64,000 nt of DNA. It comes from Pseudovibrio axinellae. Lineage in GTDB: Bacteria; Pseudomonadota; Alphaproteobacteria; Rhizobiales; Stappiaceae. The position numbers and the translations under genes were made by a program. Positions 51,466 to 62,068 of this stretch are shown here, one piece after another; position 1 is the stretch's first letter, and the number at the start of each line of letters is the position of its first letter. The stretch spans positions 62,001-126,000 of the forward strand of contig NZ_FOFM01000004.1 in NCBI RefSeq assembly GCF_900110875.1, written 5' to 3'. The notes below the pieces were generated by a model. It worked only from the letters and a program-made list of their open reading frames with translations, was not told where the DNA came from and made no database searches.

Positions 51466-52344
51466 ATGTTTAAAGGATCAATTCCAGCACTTGTCACCCC
51501 TTTCAAGGATGGCAAAGTGGATGAGAAGGCCTTCCAGGAATTCGTGGATTGGCAGATAAAACAGGGCTCCCATGGGCTTGTGCCTGTGGGAACAACCGGA
51601 GAAAGCCCGACTTTGACGTTTGCTGAGCATAAGCGTGTTGTTCAGATGGCTGTTGAAGTCTCCGCTGGCCGTGTCCCGGTTATGGCGGGTGCTGGATCCA
51701 ACAACCCGGTTGAAGCTATTGAATTTGCACAGCATGCTCAGGAAGTAGGGGCAGATGCGATTTTGTCTGTTACGCCCTACTACAACAAGCCTAACCAGGC
51801 TGGTTTGAAAGCGCATTTTACTGCAATTGCGAAGTCCGTCGACTTGCCAATTTTCATCTACAATATTCCTGGGCGCTCAGTTATTGATATGCAGAGCGAG
51901 ACCATGGCTGAATTGTTCAACGAAGTTGACAATATTGTGGGTGTAAAGGATGCAACGGCGAACCTTGCTCGTGCATCTGAGCAACGCCACCTTTGTGGTC
52001 CTGATTTTATCCAGCTGTCTGGTGAGGATATCACAGCGCTTGGCTTTATGGCCCACGGTGGTAAGGGCTGCATTTCTGTAACTGCAAATATTGCACCAGC
52101 TTTATGCGCGCAGTTCCAGGAAGCTTGTATGTCTGGCGACTTTTCAACAGCGCTATCCATTCAGGATCGTTTGTCCCCACTGCATGAAGCTTTGTTCATT
52201 GAACCAAACCCAACAGGGCCTAAATATGCATTGTCCTTGCTCGGTAAAATGGAAAATGAACTGCGGGTGCCTTTGGTCACAGTCAGTGAACAAACGCAGG
52301 AAACCATTCGCAAGGCTATGGTCCATGCAGGCCTGATCAATTAA
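51466..52344 (+). CDS. dapA: 4-Hydroxy-tetrahydrodipicolinate synthase
   Basis: 292 residues, normal length. Condenses pyruvate with aspartate semialdehyde in lysine/diaminopimelate synthesis. [12 protein letters not shown] holds Thr43-Thr44 of the active site, Tyr132 in [10 protein letters not shown] and Arg137, Schiff-base Lys161 in [10 protein letters not shown], and ISVTANIAP later. Upstream of smpB, 65 bp. Confidence 0.97.
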   Translation: MFKGSIPALVTPFKDGKVDEKAFQEFVDWQIKQGSHGLVPVGTTGESPTLTFAEHKRVVQMAVEVSAGRVPVMAGAGSNNPVEAIEFAQHAQEVGADAILSVTPYYNKPNQAGLKAHFTAIAKSVDLPIFIYNIPGRSVIDMQSETMAELFNEVDNIVGVKDATANLARASEQRHLCGPDFIQLSGEDITALGFMAHGGKGCISVTANIAPALCAQFQEACMSGDFSTALSIQDRLSPLHEALFIEPNPTGPKYALSLLGKMENELRVPLVTVSEQTQETIRKAMVHAGLIN

Positions 52345-52409
52345 TCTACCTGTTCCGCGTGGGCGCTGCAGTGCGCGCGGAACAACTTTAAAATGTATAA
52401 GGATAAGAA

Positions 52410-52889
52410 ATGGCTGCCAAAAAAGGTGGCGTTCCCGGGCGCAAGGTTGTTGCGGATAACCGGAAGGCCCGTTTCAACTATGAAATTGAAGATGTTTTTG
52501 AAGCTGGTATTGAGCTGAGGGGAACTGAGGTTAAGTCTCTTCGCCAAGGCAAAAGCAATATTGGTGAAAGCTATGCTGCGGAATACCAGGGTGAGATGAT
52601 GGTCTACAACGTCTACATTCCTGAATATACGCAGGGCAACCGCTTCAATCATGAACCGCGTCGCCCGCGGAAGTTACTTATGCATCGCCGCCAGTTGAAC
52701 AAACTTTTCTCTGCTGTTCAAAAAGATGGCAAGACCATTGTTCCGTTGAGAGTTTATTTCAATGAGGATGGACGGGCGAAGATGGAAGTGGCTTTGGCTC
52801 GTGGTAAGAAAGATCATGACAAGCGCCAAACGGAGAAGACCCGTGACTGGAACCGCGAAAAGCAGCGGTTGATGAAGAACCGGGACTGA
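52410..52889 (+). CDS. smpB: tmRNA-binding protein SmpB
   Basis: 159 residues. Delivers tmRNA to stalled ribosomes. Shows [39 protein letters not shown] and the basic C-terminal tail [20 protein letters not shown] that mimics mRNA. Position after dapA is conserved in alphaproteobacteria. Confidence 0.97.
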   Translation: MAAKKGGVPGRKVVADNRKARFNYEIEDVFEAGIELRGTEVKSLRQGKSNIGESYAAEYQGEMMVYNVYIPEYTQGNRFNHEPRRPRKLLMHRRQLNKLFSAVQKDGKTIVPLRVYFNEDGRAKMEVALARGKKDHDKRQTEKTRDWNREKQRLMKNRD

Positions 52890-52920
52890 TCCGGTTTGTG
52901 GAAGTAGTCGGAGTGTGTTG

Positions 52921-53448
52921 ATGAAGGTTGTTGTTGCTTCCCAAAATCCAGTGAAAGTGAACGCGACACTTGAAGCGTTTCAGGCGCAGTTTCCGGCTGA
53001 CGAGATTGAACTGATCTCGCAAGATGTCCTCTCCGGCGTTTCTGATCAGCCTATGAGTGATGAAGAAACGCGGAAAGGTGCTATGACACGCGCCGAAAAC
53101 GCACTGGGCGCTCATACTGATGCTGACTTTGGTGTTGGGCTGGAAGGCGGCATTTGCGAAGTGAGCGGGATAGCCTACACATTTGCCTGGATGGCTGTCC
53201 TTTCCCGTGAGGGGCAGATTTCAGCTAACCGGTCCATGTTGTTGCCGCTTCCCGATAAAGTGATGGCGTTGGTGCGCTCTGGTGTCGAGCTTGGTCATGC
53301 ACTCGATGAGATTTTCGGAACGCAGAATATCAAACAAAAGGGTGGAGCCTTCGGGCTGCTCAGCGGAGGGCGTCTAACGCGCACTTCAATCTATGTTGAT
53401 ACCTTATTTTGCGCTCTTCTCCCGTTTCGGTCTCCCGCTTTTATGTAG
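52921..53448 (+). CDS. yjjX: Inosine/xanthosine triphosphatase (YjjX family)
   Basis: 175 residues from the ATG at 52921 with GGAG upstream. Removes non-canonical ITP/XTP from the nucleotide pool. Motifs: KVVVASQNPVKVNATLEAF, SGVSDQPMSDEETRKGAMTR, ADFGVGLEGGI and a late GAFGLLSGGRLTR. 31 bp after smpB. Followed by insertion-sequence debris. Confidence 0.9.
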   Translation: MKVVVASQNPVKVNATLEAFQAQFPADEIELISQDVLSGVSDQPMSDEETRKGAMTRAENALGAHTDADFGVGLEGGICEVSGIAYTFAWMAVLSREGQISANRSMLLPLPDKVMALVRSGVELGHALDEIFGTQNIKQKGGAFGLLSGGRLTRTSIYVDTLFCALLPFRSPAFM

Positions 53449-53499
53449 CTCGAGCCCATCTGGTTGAGTGAACAACATGTTCGGCTGATCTTCGGTGAT

Positions 53500-54010
53500 C
53501 CCAGTATGATTGAGCAGTAAAGACAACTTGAATTCCACCGTTTTCCGGACAATCGAACATACTGACTTTGATAGCTTCAAGAGGTGGGAATAAGCACCAA
53601 ATGGGGCAAGTGCAGGGACGCGTATAAAACGGCTTTATGAGCCAAGCGCATTGTTGAGCAACTTTGCATAGGAGCTTGGGCTGATGCCAACGTTGCCTAA
53701 GATGTGGAGGCTGGAAAGAAAAGTAGCGGGTTCACAGGAAGCCAAACGCCGTCAGTAGGCCGTTGCTGGCGAACTCACGCGGCTGCGCAAGGATAATAAG
53801 CGTTTGTAAGAAAACAAGATCTTACAAAAGGCCTCTGCTTTTTTCGACGCAAGGAAGCGGAAACAATCCAGGTCAAGCATATTTCATTAGCACCCGCGCC
53901 AAAGGCTGCATGGCTTGAACACTATGCCGTCTTTTCGACGTCTCCCATAGCTGGTTATACAGATGCAAATTGCAGAATCCTGAGCGCTTGACCCGGGCCG
54001 CCCGCAATGA
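53500..54010 (+). pseudogene. Decayed IS3-family transposase (orfA and start of orfB)
   Basis: From 53771 the frame reads ELTRLRKDNKRL, stop, ENKILQKASAFF, the leucine-zipper end of IS3 OrfA with an internal stop. Further on, GCMA, stop, TLCRLFDVSHSWLYR corresponds to the start of OrfB. No DDE domain remains; the HxlR gene begins where it would continue. Upstream (53500-53700) is degraded OrfA-like DNA. Confidence 0.7.
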
Positions 54011-54026
54011 AAACCACAGGTGGTTC

Positions 54027-54392
54027 TCAGCCAAACGGCGGCTGGTTCCTTTTCCACCAATCGCGCATGGCATAAAAGACGCTCTCTAGGTCTTGTGCCA
54101 ACGGTGTGGCGCTATATTCAACTCGTGGTGGAACCTCAGCATAGATTTGGCGTGTGACCAGCCCGTCGCGTTCAAGCGCTCTTAGTTGGTTGGTAAGCAT
54201 AGTCTGGGTAACGCCGTCAAGCTGACGCTTTAGCTCCCCGAACCGCTGGGTTCCATTGAAGATCAGAATTTGCAGGATGATAAGTTTCCATTTCCCTCCG
54301 ATCAGAGTGACTATGTCTGGCATGGGACAGGGCAATTGACACATACCTGCAGCAGTCGCGGGTATCGGTGATGATATTCTATTTTCAGTCAT
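54027..54392 (-). CDS. HxlR-family transcriptional regulator
   Basis: 121 residues. Winged helix of HxlR type: CPMPDIVTLIGGKWKLIILQ with the conserved GGKW, FGELKRQLDGVTQTMLTNQL, RALERDGLVTRQIYAEVPPR and VEYSATPLAQDL. Likely senses a small molecule or redox change through N-terminal cysteines (CQLPC). Diverges from the DUF1330-like gene, its probable target. Confidence 0.93.
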   Translation of the reverse strand: MTENRISSPIPATAAGMCQLPCPMPDIVTLIGGKWKLIILQILIFNGTQRFGELKRQLDGVTQTMLTNQLRALERDGLVTRQIYAEVPPRVEYSATPLAQDLESVFYAMRDWWKRNQPPFG

Positions 54393-54551
54393 CTTTGCTT
54401 TCTAACTCCATTAGTATCAAAAACGATACTACCCCAAAAAAAACTGCCTACTTGTGCATTGATACCAGTCGGTTAGGTTCCTGGCAATCATCGCGATTGA
54501 GCGTTGATAGGACCGGAGTTTGTTCCGGTGAGATGATTAGAGAGCGTAGAC

Positions 54552-55016
54552 ATGAACACTATCGATTTGGACATTGCGAACCGCGTTGAATGCATTCTAG
54601 AGACTTGGGGTACTACCGGGAATGGCATGCCGAGTGAAAAGACCTGGCAGATAATCGCAGGTACTTCACAAGACCAGCGGTTGACATTGGTAAACTTCTT
54701 CAAGTTTAGAGACCGTGCAGCCTATCCGGCGTCGTACACGGAAGGCGATACGGATATCAGCGGCGAAGAGGCATTTCAGCGTTATGCAAAAATCAGCATG
54801 CCCAGCCTCGAGCAAGTTGGCGGACGCTTCTTGATGGTGGCACCATTTTGTAAAACCTTCATCGGTGCGGATCAGGATTGGGATCTTGTCGCAATCGGCA
54901 GCTACCCCAGCCAGACAGCCTTGTTAGCGCTCTTTGAACTTGAAGAATATCGCAAGGCATATGTTCACCGCGTTGCCGCGTGTGCCGAACAAACGGTCTC
55001 CCTTTGTCTTGGGTGA
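54552..55016 (+). CDS. DUF1330-like small enzyme/stress protein
   Basis: 154 residues. LTLVNFFKFRDRAAYPASYT, then FQRYAKISMPSLEQVGGRFL and DLVAIGSYPSQTALLALFEL with EYRKAYVHRVAAC follow the ferredoxin-like DUF1330/dimeric alpha-beta barrel pattern. Function unknown; often linked to HxlR regulators. The start lies 160 bp from the divergent regulator start, leaving room for a shared operator. Confidence 0.7.
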   Translation: MNTIDLDIANRVECILETWGTTGNGMPSEKTWQIIAGTSQDQRLTLVNFFKFRDRAAYPASYTEGDTDISGEEAFQRYAKISMPSLEQVGGRFLMVAPFCKTFIGADQDWDLVAIGSYPSQTALLALFELEEYRKAYVHRVAACAEQTVSLCLG

Positions 55017-55029
55017 CGCATATTACAAT

Positions 55030-55560
55030 CTAAAAGCGATGAGCTATTATACTGATCCATATCCGGAGGCACCGAAGTAATTTCAGCATTCTTGTGGCGT
55101 AAATAGTTCGTAGATTTCGCCACGAGCCTATATCAGGTGCTATCTCAATTGGGTTTCGGCGGGCGAGTAGGCCGGCAGGAACAGGAACCAGCACTGATGA
55201 CGTTTGAGCGCGCGGCCGATCTGGCGACTTTGTAGGTAGAAAGGTTGTCCAGTATGACAACGGTGTATGGTGGCAGTTGCGGAGCACGCTGGGTCTCAAT
55301 GTGGGTTGTGAAGGCCTCTTCATTTATTGGCTTTCCAATTACCACGGCTTGATCATTTCGTTTTAGGAAAGCTTGGCACTGAAGGTTTGCTCTTCCAGAA
55401 TGCAAACCTAGGCTTGTCAAAGGCGCGTCTCCTTTTGGGGAGTGCGCCTATTTGAGCGTTAGATTGGTTTGAACGTGGTCCCGTCAATGTTTCCAAGCCT
55501 TGGAGGTATTCGCTGTATGACGGGATGACGCTGCTCAATCCGCTTTAGCCCTAGCTCGAA
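55030..55560 (-). pseudogene. Decayed IS630-family transposase
   Basis: One leftward frame has YTVVILDNLSTYKVA, the DDE Asp strand of IS630 transposases (normally followed by PPYSPDLNPIE); the NPIE part appears in a different frame (RRNPIEIAPDIGSWRNLR), proving a frameshift. More debris lies toward 55538. Together with the IS3 remnant it brackets the HxlR/DUF1330 pair. Confidence 0.7.
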
Positions 55561-55766
55561 CAAATCTGATTGGGTGAGAAACACTTCATTTTTTCAAATG
55601 GATTTTTTGCAATCAGATTTTAGTTTTTCGAGTTTGCACCTTTCACGCCTCTCCCGGTACTTCAGATCAAATGAGAGCATCAGTGTCGGGTTCTATTTGG
55701 TGTTTGTACGCGGTGAAACGACCGGAAAGGCCAGCATACTGGTGCTATCTGGTTAGCCATAAAAGA

Positions 55767-55792
55767 AAAGGCCCGGATAATGCCGGGCCTTT
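55767..55792 (-). terminator. Intrinsic terminator after parC
   Basis: AAAGGCCCGG-ATAATG-CCGGGCCTTT, 10-bp stem; on the minus strand followed by TCTTTT. Symmetric, so it can work in both directions. Confidence 0.85.
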
Positions 55793-55799
55793 TGTGTTT

Positions 55800-58049
55800 T
55801 TAGATAGAGTTGCCGCCGAACTTGTTGGTTCTTGGGAAGCCATTTGGAGGCAAGCGTCCTGCTTGTCCTCGGTCTCCGCGCCAATCCTGCAATTCATCGA
55901 GTGTGCGTTTGAAAACGCGACCAGATGCATCAAGCCATGTCAGTCCTTCTTTTGAATCGAAGGTCTTAATGTCTGAAATGCCGCCATCTCTATAACGCTG
56001 AAGGCGCACGCCCCGGCCTCTGGTCATGACGGCGATCTGTGAGAGCGGGAAGGTGAGCAGCTTCCTGTTTAAGCCGATCACAGCTACATAATCTCCGTTC
56101 ACCGGTACGCACAGTGTTGCTTTGGCGGGTGCTGTTACATTGAGCACCTGCTTGCCCTTTCGGGTTGTAGCAGTCACATCTTTTTCATGCACCACGAAGC
56201 CACGCGCTTCATCGGTAGAAATCAGCAGCTTACGTTCTGGGTCGTGCACAAAGGCGCTTACAACTTCCTGTGTTTCGTCCATATCCAGCATCAACCGGAT
56301 CGGCTCGCCATGGCCACGGCCACCTGGTAGCTTATCAGCGCCGAGGGTATAGAACTTGCCGCCACTGGTGAAGATCAGGACTTTGCTGGTGGTTTCTGCA
56401 TGGAAGGACATATGCAGCTGATCACCCTGCTTGAAGGTGAGGTTGGTGACGTCTTGTACATGCCCTTTTAGGGTTCTGATCCAACCTTTTTCTGAGATTA
56501 CAACCGTGATCGGTTCTTTCTCAATCATAGCTTGGTGGATCTCTTCCAGATCATGGTCAGTTGCAGTGCTGAAGTCTGTTCTGCGCGCGCCGATTTCCGT
56601 TTCAGGGCCATAGGCTTTGCCGATCTCGCCTACTTGCTTGGAAACGCGGTTCCACAGTTTCTTTTCGGAGGAGAGGAGGGCTTCGAGGCCTGCTTTTTCC
56701 TTGGAGAGTTTGTCGTGTTCTTTCTTGATCTCGAACTCTTCGAGCTTGCGCAAGGAGCGCAGGCGCATGTTCAAGATAGCTTCCGCCTGAACGTCTGTCA
56801 GCTCAAACGCCTGAATGAGAGACGCCTTCGCATCATCTTCTTCGCGAATGATGCGGATGACTTCATCAATGTTCAGGTAGGCAACCAGATAGCCTTCCAG
56901 AACTTCCAGACGGTGGTTGATCTGATCAAGGCGGTGATTGGAGCGGCGGACCAGTACGTCTTTTTGGTGCTCAAGCCATTCCTGAAGAACTTCCTTCAGG
57001 TTCATGACCTTGGGGACGACACCTTTGGACAAAACGTTCAAGTTCAGAGAGAATCTGTTTTCCAGATCCGTCAGCTTGAACAGGGAGGCCATGAGAAGTT
57101 CAGGGTCAACGTTCTTGTTGCGCGGAACCAGAACCACGCGCACATCTTCAGCGGATTCATCGCGAATATCATCCAGCAGCGGCAGTTTGCGTGCCATGAG
57201 GAGTTCTGCGATTTTTTCGATCAGACGGGACTTTTGAACGACATATGGAATTTCGGTAACAACAATGTTGTAGGTACCGCGTGGGCCTTCTTCCTTGTGC
57301 CACTTGGCCCGGGTGCGGAAGCTGCCACGACCCGTTTTATAGGCTTCAAGGATAGAGCCTTTGTCGTTGACGATCGTACCGCCAGTTGGGAAGTCTGGTC
57401 CTTTGATGAATTCCAAGAGGTCTTCAACTTCGGCATCTGGATGTGTGATGAGGTGCTGGCTGGCGTTGCACAGTTCGTAAGCATTGTGTGGCGGTATGGA
57501 GGTTGCCATGCCAACGGCAATACCTGTTGACCCGTTTGCCAGCAGGTTAGGGAAGCACCCCGGCAGGACGACCGGCTCGGAATCCAGCCCGTCATAGGTT
57601 TCGCGGAAGTCGACAGCATTCTCGTTCAGCCCATCGAGAATGCGCGTGGCAACATCAGTCATGCGCGCTTCAGTGTAACGCATTGCCGCTGCACTATCAC
57701 CGTCGATGTTACCGAAGTTGCCTTGCCCGTCTACCATCGGATAGCGGACCGAAAAATCCTGTGCAAGGCGGACAAGAGCGTCGTAAATAGCCCCATCACC
57801 GTGAGGGTGATATTTACCCATAACATCGCCGACAACACGCGCACATTTCTTGAAGCCCTGATTAGGATCGAGCTTGAGAAGGCGCATTCCGTATAAGATG
57901 CGGCGGTGTACGGGCTTGAGGCCATCGCGAACATCTGGAAGTGCGCGGTGCATGATGGTTGTCAGAGCGTAGCTGAGGTAACGCTCTTCCAGTGCATCTT
58001 TAAGATTGATTGTTTCTGGGCCATCATGGCCAATCACTTCTTGTCCCAT
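55800..58049 (-). CDS. parC: DNA topoisomerase IV subunit A
   Basis: 749 residues, normal length. Decatenates chromosomes with ParE. N-terminal [32 protein letters not shown], quinolone pocket [20 protein letters not shown], catalytic Tyr in [11 protein letters not shown], then a six-blade C-terminal propeller. In the quinolone pocket the usual Ser/Ala after HPHGD is Gly. Transcribed leftward, following the same direction as the recO block but separated from it by an opposite small gene. Confidence 0.97.
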   Translation of the reverse strand: MGQEVIGHDGPETINLKDALEERYLSYALTTIMHRALPDVRDGLKPVHRRILYGMRLLKLDPNQGFKKCARVVGDVMGKYHPHGDGAIYDALVRLAQDFSVRYPMVDGQGNFGNIDGDSAAAMRYTEARMTDVATRILDGLNENAVDFRETYDGLDSEPVVLPGCFPNLLANGSTGIAVGMATSIPPHNAYELCNASQHLITHPDAEVEDLLEFIKGPDFPTGGTIVNDKGSILEAYKTGRGSFRTRAKWHKEEGPRGTYNIVVTEIPYVVQKSRLIEKIAELLMARKLPLLDDIRDESAEDVRVVLVPRNKNVDPELLMASLFKLTDLENRFSLNLNVLSKGVVPKVMNLKEVLQEWLEHQKDVLVRRSNHRLDQINHRLEVLEGYLVAYLNIDEVIRIIREEDDAKASLIQAFELTDVQAEAILNMRLRSLRKLEEFEIKKEHDKLSKEKAGLEALLSSEKKLWNRVSKQVGEIGKAYGPETEIGARRTDFSTATDHDLEEIHQAMIEKEPITVVISEKGWIRTLKGHVQDVTNLTFKQGDQLHMSFHAETTSKVLIFTSGGKFYTLGADKLPGGRGHGEPIRLMLDMDETQEVVSAFVHDPERKLLISTDEARGFVVHEKDVTATTRKGKQVLNVTAPAKATLCVPVNGDYVAVIGLNRKLLTFPLSQIAVMTRGRGVRLQRYRDGGISDIKTFDSKEGLTWLDASGRVFKRTLDELQDWRGDRGQAGRLPPNGFPRTNKFGGNSI

Positions 58050-58343
58050 GACACTTGGTTATCGTTCTTGGCTTGTTCTTGCAATGGCGAGGCCACGCTC
58101 TGCTCATGAAATCCTCAGAAAACAGCGCTTTTTAAAGCTGAAAAGCTGTTTGGTGAGCTTGTGTTTTGCGACTCACTATATGGATTACATAAATCGACGC
58201 AAACAACCTGTGATAGCAAGAGTTTCAGGATGGTATGGACACTAATCGAATTTTCAGCATTCGCTTAAGAAGGACTGATTAATGCTGAGCTAGTCTAAGG
58301 GATGCAGATGGCAGGAAATTGACACAGCTTGGGAGGAAAGACA

Positions 58344-58655
58344 TTGAGTTACAGAAGGTCTCTCTTTTTATTTGCCGTCATTGCTTTGTTCAGCGTTGGT
58401 CAAGAATACACAAGCGCGTTTGCTTGTTCTGGAGCGTCTGCAACAGAACGTAGTTCTCAGCAACGCGTTGAAGATGGTGAGCGGGCAGGTGGAGAGCGCG
58501 TTGTTTTGGGGGAGCGGCCAAGCTTGTATCAGCCGCCTCCAGAAGATCAGCACCCTTATGTGCCGCTGCCTGAGAAGCGCTATATACCGCTTGCCGGTGA
58601 TAGCACAGGGCCGGTGATCATTCTGCCTGGCGGGAACGGCCCGCAGCGCGATTAA
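58344..58655 (+). CDS. Small exported Pro-rich protein
   Basis: 103 residues from a TTG at 58344 with a strong GGGAGGAAAGACA site. Signal peptide SLFLFAVIALFSVGQEYTSA, then a mature acidic/Pro-rich chain (ERPSLYQPPPEDQHPYVPLP, PVIILPGGNGPQRD). One Cys soon after the cleavage region (AFACSG) could make it a lipoprotein, though the lipobox is poor. Function unknown. Convergent with recO. Confidence 0.7.
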   Translation: MSYRRSLFLFAVIALFSVGQEYTSAFACSGASATERSSQQRVEDGERAGGERVVLGERPSLYQPPPEDQHPYVPLPEKRYIPLAGDSTGPVIILPGGNGPQRD

Positions 58656-58695
58656 CGCTTACACGGCCCTACTGGTCATTGAGAGCAGGGGAGGC

Positions 58696-59451
58696 TTATT
58701 TTGACAGCTCTGCAAGGTCTTTCTTGAGCGCTGTCATGTAGTTGTCTCTCGCATCTGGCCATGAGATGTTGCGCGGTTCGTATATATATTTGAACAGGAA
58801 ATACCCGGTCAGCGTGAAACCAGCTTCCATGTCTTTGGAGGAGATTTGGTTTGACGTTGCCAAGCGTGACTGGGGGGCTTTCATGAAATCCGGCAGTTTC
58901 AAGAGTTTGTCTGCATAGGGTAAGCCTGCCGCCTTGCTCACGGCGCGGCCAGACTTGGGAGAGACCCAGATGAGTTCGTCGGTTTCTCCTGTTGCCGCGC
59001 ACTGCGATAAATCCAGACCAAATCCCAACTCATTGAGCAGTTCAAGCTCAAAGCGTAAGACCAGCGCTGCGCCGATTTGTGGGTCGTCGAGGTGATCCAG
59101 AATGATATCCAGGGCATGAAACAGGCTTGGGTGTGGGTCTCGCTCTGGAAGGAGGCGAGTTTGTGCGCACAGGCTTTGCAATCCGTGAATGGATCTTGCT
59201 GTTTGCATGAGGTGTGCGGCGCGCAGCTGGAGCGGTTCTACTGTGAAGAAACCCAGATGTTCATCGAGCCTGGCACGCCATGTGAGATTGAGATGGTTGC
59301 CAAGCTGTAGGGCAGGTTGCTGGCGGCGTGATCTGCCGCCACGAACCAGACCAAGGCAGCGGCCTCTGTCTGGTGTCAGAACTTCAAGCAGGATGTTGTT
59401 TTCACCCTGCTTGCGTGTTCCGATGACGATGCCTTCTGCCTGCCACTGCAT
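58696..59451 (-). CDS. recO: DNA repair protein RecO
   Basis: 251 residues. Works with RecF/RecR to load RecA on gapped DNA. OB-fold N-terminus (WQAEGIVIGTRKQGENNILL, EVLTPDRGRCLGLVRGGRSR), then the helical part with LRFELELLNELGFGLDLSQC. Follows era by 8 bp in the conserved rnc-era-recO operon. Confidence 0.95.
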   Translation of the reverse strand: MQWQAEGIVIGTRKQGENNILLEVLTPDRGRCLGLVRGGRSRRQQPALQLGNHLNLTWRARLDEHLGFFTVEPLQLRAAHLMQTARSIHGLQSLCAQTRLLPERDPHPSLFHALDIILDHLDDPQIGAALVLRFELELLNELGFGLDLSQCAATGETDELIWVSPKSGRAVSKAAGLPYADKLLKLPDFMKAPQSRLATSNQISSKDMEAGFTLTGYFLFKYIYEPRNISWPDARDNYMTALKKDLAELSK

Positions 59452-59459
59452 AAAATTGC

Positions 59460-60419
59460 CTAGTGTGGGAAGTCCAGTCCCATGTTGCGATAGCGCTCTG
59501 GATCATCGGACCAGTTATCACGCACTTTCACAAATACAAAGAGATGGATTGTGGTCTCAAAGGCTTCTGTGAGCTCTTCACGTGCAGCTTTTGAGATCGT
59601 TTTGATGGTCTGGCCGTTCTTACCCAGAACGATTGACTTTTGACTGTCGCGTTCTACGAAGATTGTCTGTTCGATACGGATGGAGCCATCTTTCTTATCT
59701 TCCCACTTATCTGTTTCGACAGTGGAAATGTAAGGTAGCTCTTCATGAAGGCGCAGGTAAAGCTTTTCACGCGTGATTTCAGCTGCCAGCATCCGCAATG
59801 GGATGTCTGAAGCCTGATCTTCTGGATAGAGCCATGGGCCTTTAGGCATTTGCTCAGCAAAGTACTTCAGGATGTCCTTGGTACCAGAGCCATTGATAGC
59901 GGACACCATGAATGTCTGGTCGAACTTGGTGTACTCGTTGGCTTTTGCTGAAAGTGCCAAAAGTTGGTCGCGCTTGGTGATATCGATCTTGTTGAGGATC
60001 AGAACTTTCGGGAGTTTGATGTGCTCCAGTTCGTTCAAAATACGCTCGACAGACTCATTGATGCCTTTCTTGGCGTCGATGAGCACAGCGATCACGTCAG
60101 CATCCTTAGCGCCGCCCCATGCGGTGTCAACCATTGCACGGTCAAGACGGCGTTTTGGACGGAAGATACCTGGTGTGTCAACGAAGATAACCTGGCTGTC
60201 GTCTTCGATCGCAACGCCGCGTACGATCGCGCGCGTTGTTTGCACCTTGTGGGTGACGATTGAAACTTTTGTGCCAACCAACTGGTTCAGCAACGTCGAC
60301 TTGCCCGCATTTGGCGCGCCAATCAACGCGACAAAGCCAGCGCGTGTGTTTTCGTTTAATTTGCCAAGGTTGAAGTTCATACCCTCTGGCAGGTCATTGT
60401 TGTTGTTTTCGTCGTTCAT
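59460..60419 (-). CDS. era: GTPase Era
   Basis: 319 residues. Needed for 16S rRNA maturation and 30S assembly. G1 GAPNAGKS (34-41), G3 VDTPGI, G4 LNKID and a C-terminal KH domain with SIVLGKNGQTIKTISKAARE. The N-terminus is lengthened by ~20 Asn-rich residues (NDENNNNDLPEG). Between rnc and recO. Confidence 0.97.
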   Translation of the reverse strand: MNDENNNNDLPEGMNFNLGKLNENTRAGFVALIGAPNAGKSTLLNQLVGTKVSIVTHKVQTTRAIVRGVAIEDDSQVIFVDTPGIFRPKRRLDRAMVDTAWGGAKDADVIAVLIDAKKGINESVERILNELEHIKLPKVLILNKIDITKRDQLLALSAKANEYTKFDQTFMVSAINGSGTKDILKYFAEQMPKGPWLYPEDQASDIPLRMLAAEITREKLYLRLHEELPYISTVETDKWEDKKDGSIRIEQTIFVERDSQKSIVLGKNGQTIKTISKAAREELTEAFETTIHLFVFVKVRDNWSDDPERYRNMGLDFPH

Positions 60420-60426
60420 TTAAGAC

Positions 60427-61134
60427 CTATTCGTTCCATACGCCTTCGCGGCGCAGGATGTTCTCGGCAGCGGACTGTTCTGCGATGCGCTTTGAATTTC
60501 CGACGGCTTCGCCGGGATCAACGCCTTCCACATTCACGCGGATCTTGAAGATCGGAGCGTGGTCCGGGCCGCTGCGAGCGACTGTTTCGTATAGCGGAGT
60601 AGGGCGTCCTTTAGACTGTGCCCACTCCTGAAGAGTTGTTTTAGCATCTCTCAACGGACCTGTGTAGGATACCATTCTTTCAGCAAAATAGCGCTTGATG
60701 AAACTTTCAGCTTCGTCAAATCCGCTGTCAAGGTAAATTGCTGCGATCAGGCTCTCGCACATATCTGCAAGAATAGCCGTTTTGGTTCGTCCGCCAGTGT
60801 GCGCCTCGGCTTCGCCAACGCGCATGTGCTGGCCAATATCGATTGCTCTGGAAACTTCAGCGCATGTTTCTCGCTTAACGAGCTGGTTCAGGCGACGTGC
60901 AAGTTCCCCTTCATCTGCTTTAAGGAAGTTCTCTTCCAACATTGTTGCAATAGCAAGGCCAAGCACACGATCGCCTAAAAATTCTAGACGCTGATAGCTT
61001 TGTAGCGATGCTTTTGCAACAGGAAGAGCGCTTGCATGGGTTAAGGCCCGTACAAGAAGCTCCTTGTTTTTGAAGTGATAACCGATGCGCTCTTCCAGAG
61101 CTGCGTCTGATACCGGTCTTTTTCTTCTGCTCAT
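60427..61134 (-). CDS. rnc: Ribonuclease III
   Basis: 235 residues. Cleaves double-stranded RNA in rRNA and mRNA processing. Signature YQRLEFLGDRVLGLAIATML, with Glu and Asp as Mg ligands, second acidic site LADMCESLIAAIYLDSGFDE, and a double-stranded RNA-binding domain (TTLQEWAQSKGRPTPLYETV). Seven bp before era. Confidence 0.97.
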   Translation of the reverse strand: MSRRKRPVSDAALEERIGYHFKNKELLVRALTHASALPVAKASLQSYQRLEFLGDRVLGLAIATMLEENFLKADEGELARRLNQLVKRETCAEVSRAIDIGQHMRVGEAEAHTGGRTKTAILADMCESLIAAIYLDSGFDEAESFIKRYFAERMVSYTGPLRDAKTTLQEWAQSKGRPTPLYETVARSGPDHAPIFKIRVNVEGVDPGEAVGNSKRIAEQSAAENILRREGVWNE

Positions 61135-61173
61135 GTTCCGGCTAATTCCTTCAAAGGCTGCTTTGCAGGTGTG

Positions 61174-61929
61174 TTAGAGTACATCACCAATCCGGTCCCA
61201 ACGAACAGTCCAAGGCCATTTCCAGAACATCCATGCTGGCTGGTTATCTTCTATAGAAAAGAAGATGATTTCTGCCCGGCCCATAAAGTTCTCAAATGGA
61301 ACGTAGCCCACTTCGCTGAGAACGCGACTGTCTTGAGAGTTATCTCTGTTGTCGCCCATCATGAAATAATGGTCTGCTGGGACATGGTAAACTCTGGTGT
61401 TGTCCAAGCTTCCGTTTTTGGTCAGGTCCAGGGTCTGGTAAGAAACTCCGTTTGGAAGTGTTTCTATGTACCGTGGTACCTTATCGATGCCGCCGCGATT
61501 GTTTTTTTCAATAAAATCGTCGATGCGTTTACGCTCAACAGCTTCACCATTGATGTAGAGAACGCTGTTCTTAACCTGAATCTCGTCACCAGGCAAACCG
61601 ATCACGCGTTTGATGTAATCAATTGAGGTGTTCGTTGGTAGCTTAAAGACTGCGACGTCGCCACGTTCTGGCGGTGAGCTCCATACTCGGCCAGTAAACG
61701 GTGCCAGGCCGAACGGGAAGGAGTACTTTGAATAGCCATAGCTGTATTTGGAGACAAACAGGTAGTCGCCAACCAGCAAGGTGTCTTTCATGGAGCCCGT
61801 AGGAATATAAAATGGCTGAAAAAGAAATGTTCTAACAACCAGAGCGAGCAGCAGTGCCTGAGCGATGACCTTAATGGTCTCATATACGCCGCCTTCCTGC
61901 TCCTTTTCTTTGGATTGGCTCATGTTCAT
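61174..61929 (-). CDS. lepB: Signal peptidase I
   Basis: 251 residues; the ATG at 61923 is an alternative start. Removes signal peptides of exported proteins. Transmembrane segment (KVIAQALLLALVVRTFLFQP), catalytic Ser in IPTGSMKDTLLVGD, catalytic Lys in DYIKRVIGLPGD and box E GDNRDNSQDSRV. In the acpS-lepB-rnc operon, 39 bp before rnc. Confidence 0.97.
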   Translation of the reverse strand: MNMSQSKEKEQEGGVYETIKVIAQALLLALVVRTFLFQPFYIPTGSMKDTLLVGDYLFVSKYSYGYSKYSFPFGLAPFTGRVWSSPPERGDVAVFKLPTNTSIDYIKRVIGLPGDEIQVKNSVLYINGEAVERKRIDDFIEKNNRGGIDKVPRYIETLPNGVSYQTLDLTKNGSLDNTRVYHVPADHYFMMGDNRDNSQDSRVLSEVGYVPFENFMGRAEIIFFSIEDNQPAWMFWKWPWTVRWDRIGDVL

Positions 61930-62068
61930 CCTTCGTGGTAAGAGAATACTTGTTTGGTCCGGCGCCCATCACTTAGTTCAGTGCTGCAGTCCCTAGACAA
62001 TAAAATTCATATATGGTGGTTCTATTAGCGCTTCACAGCCGCTTCTGCAATCCAGTTCATTTACGTTT

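Noticed and set aside
56532-57530. Rightward 332-codon frame inside parC
   Set aside because: Antisense shadow of parC; Phe/Asn/Val-rich composition reflects the complementary codons.
55990-58049. Gly instead of Ser in the ParC quinolone pocket as a resistance mutation
   Set aside because: This position varies naturally among alphaproteobacterial ParC proteins, so acquired resistance cannot be claimed.
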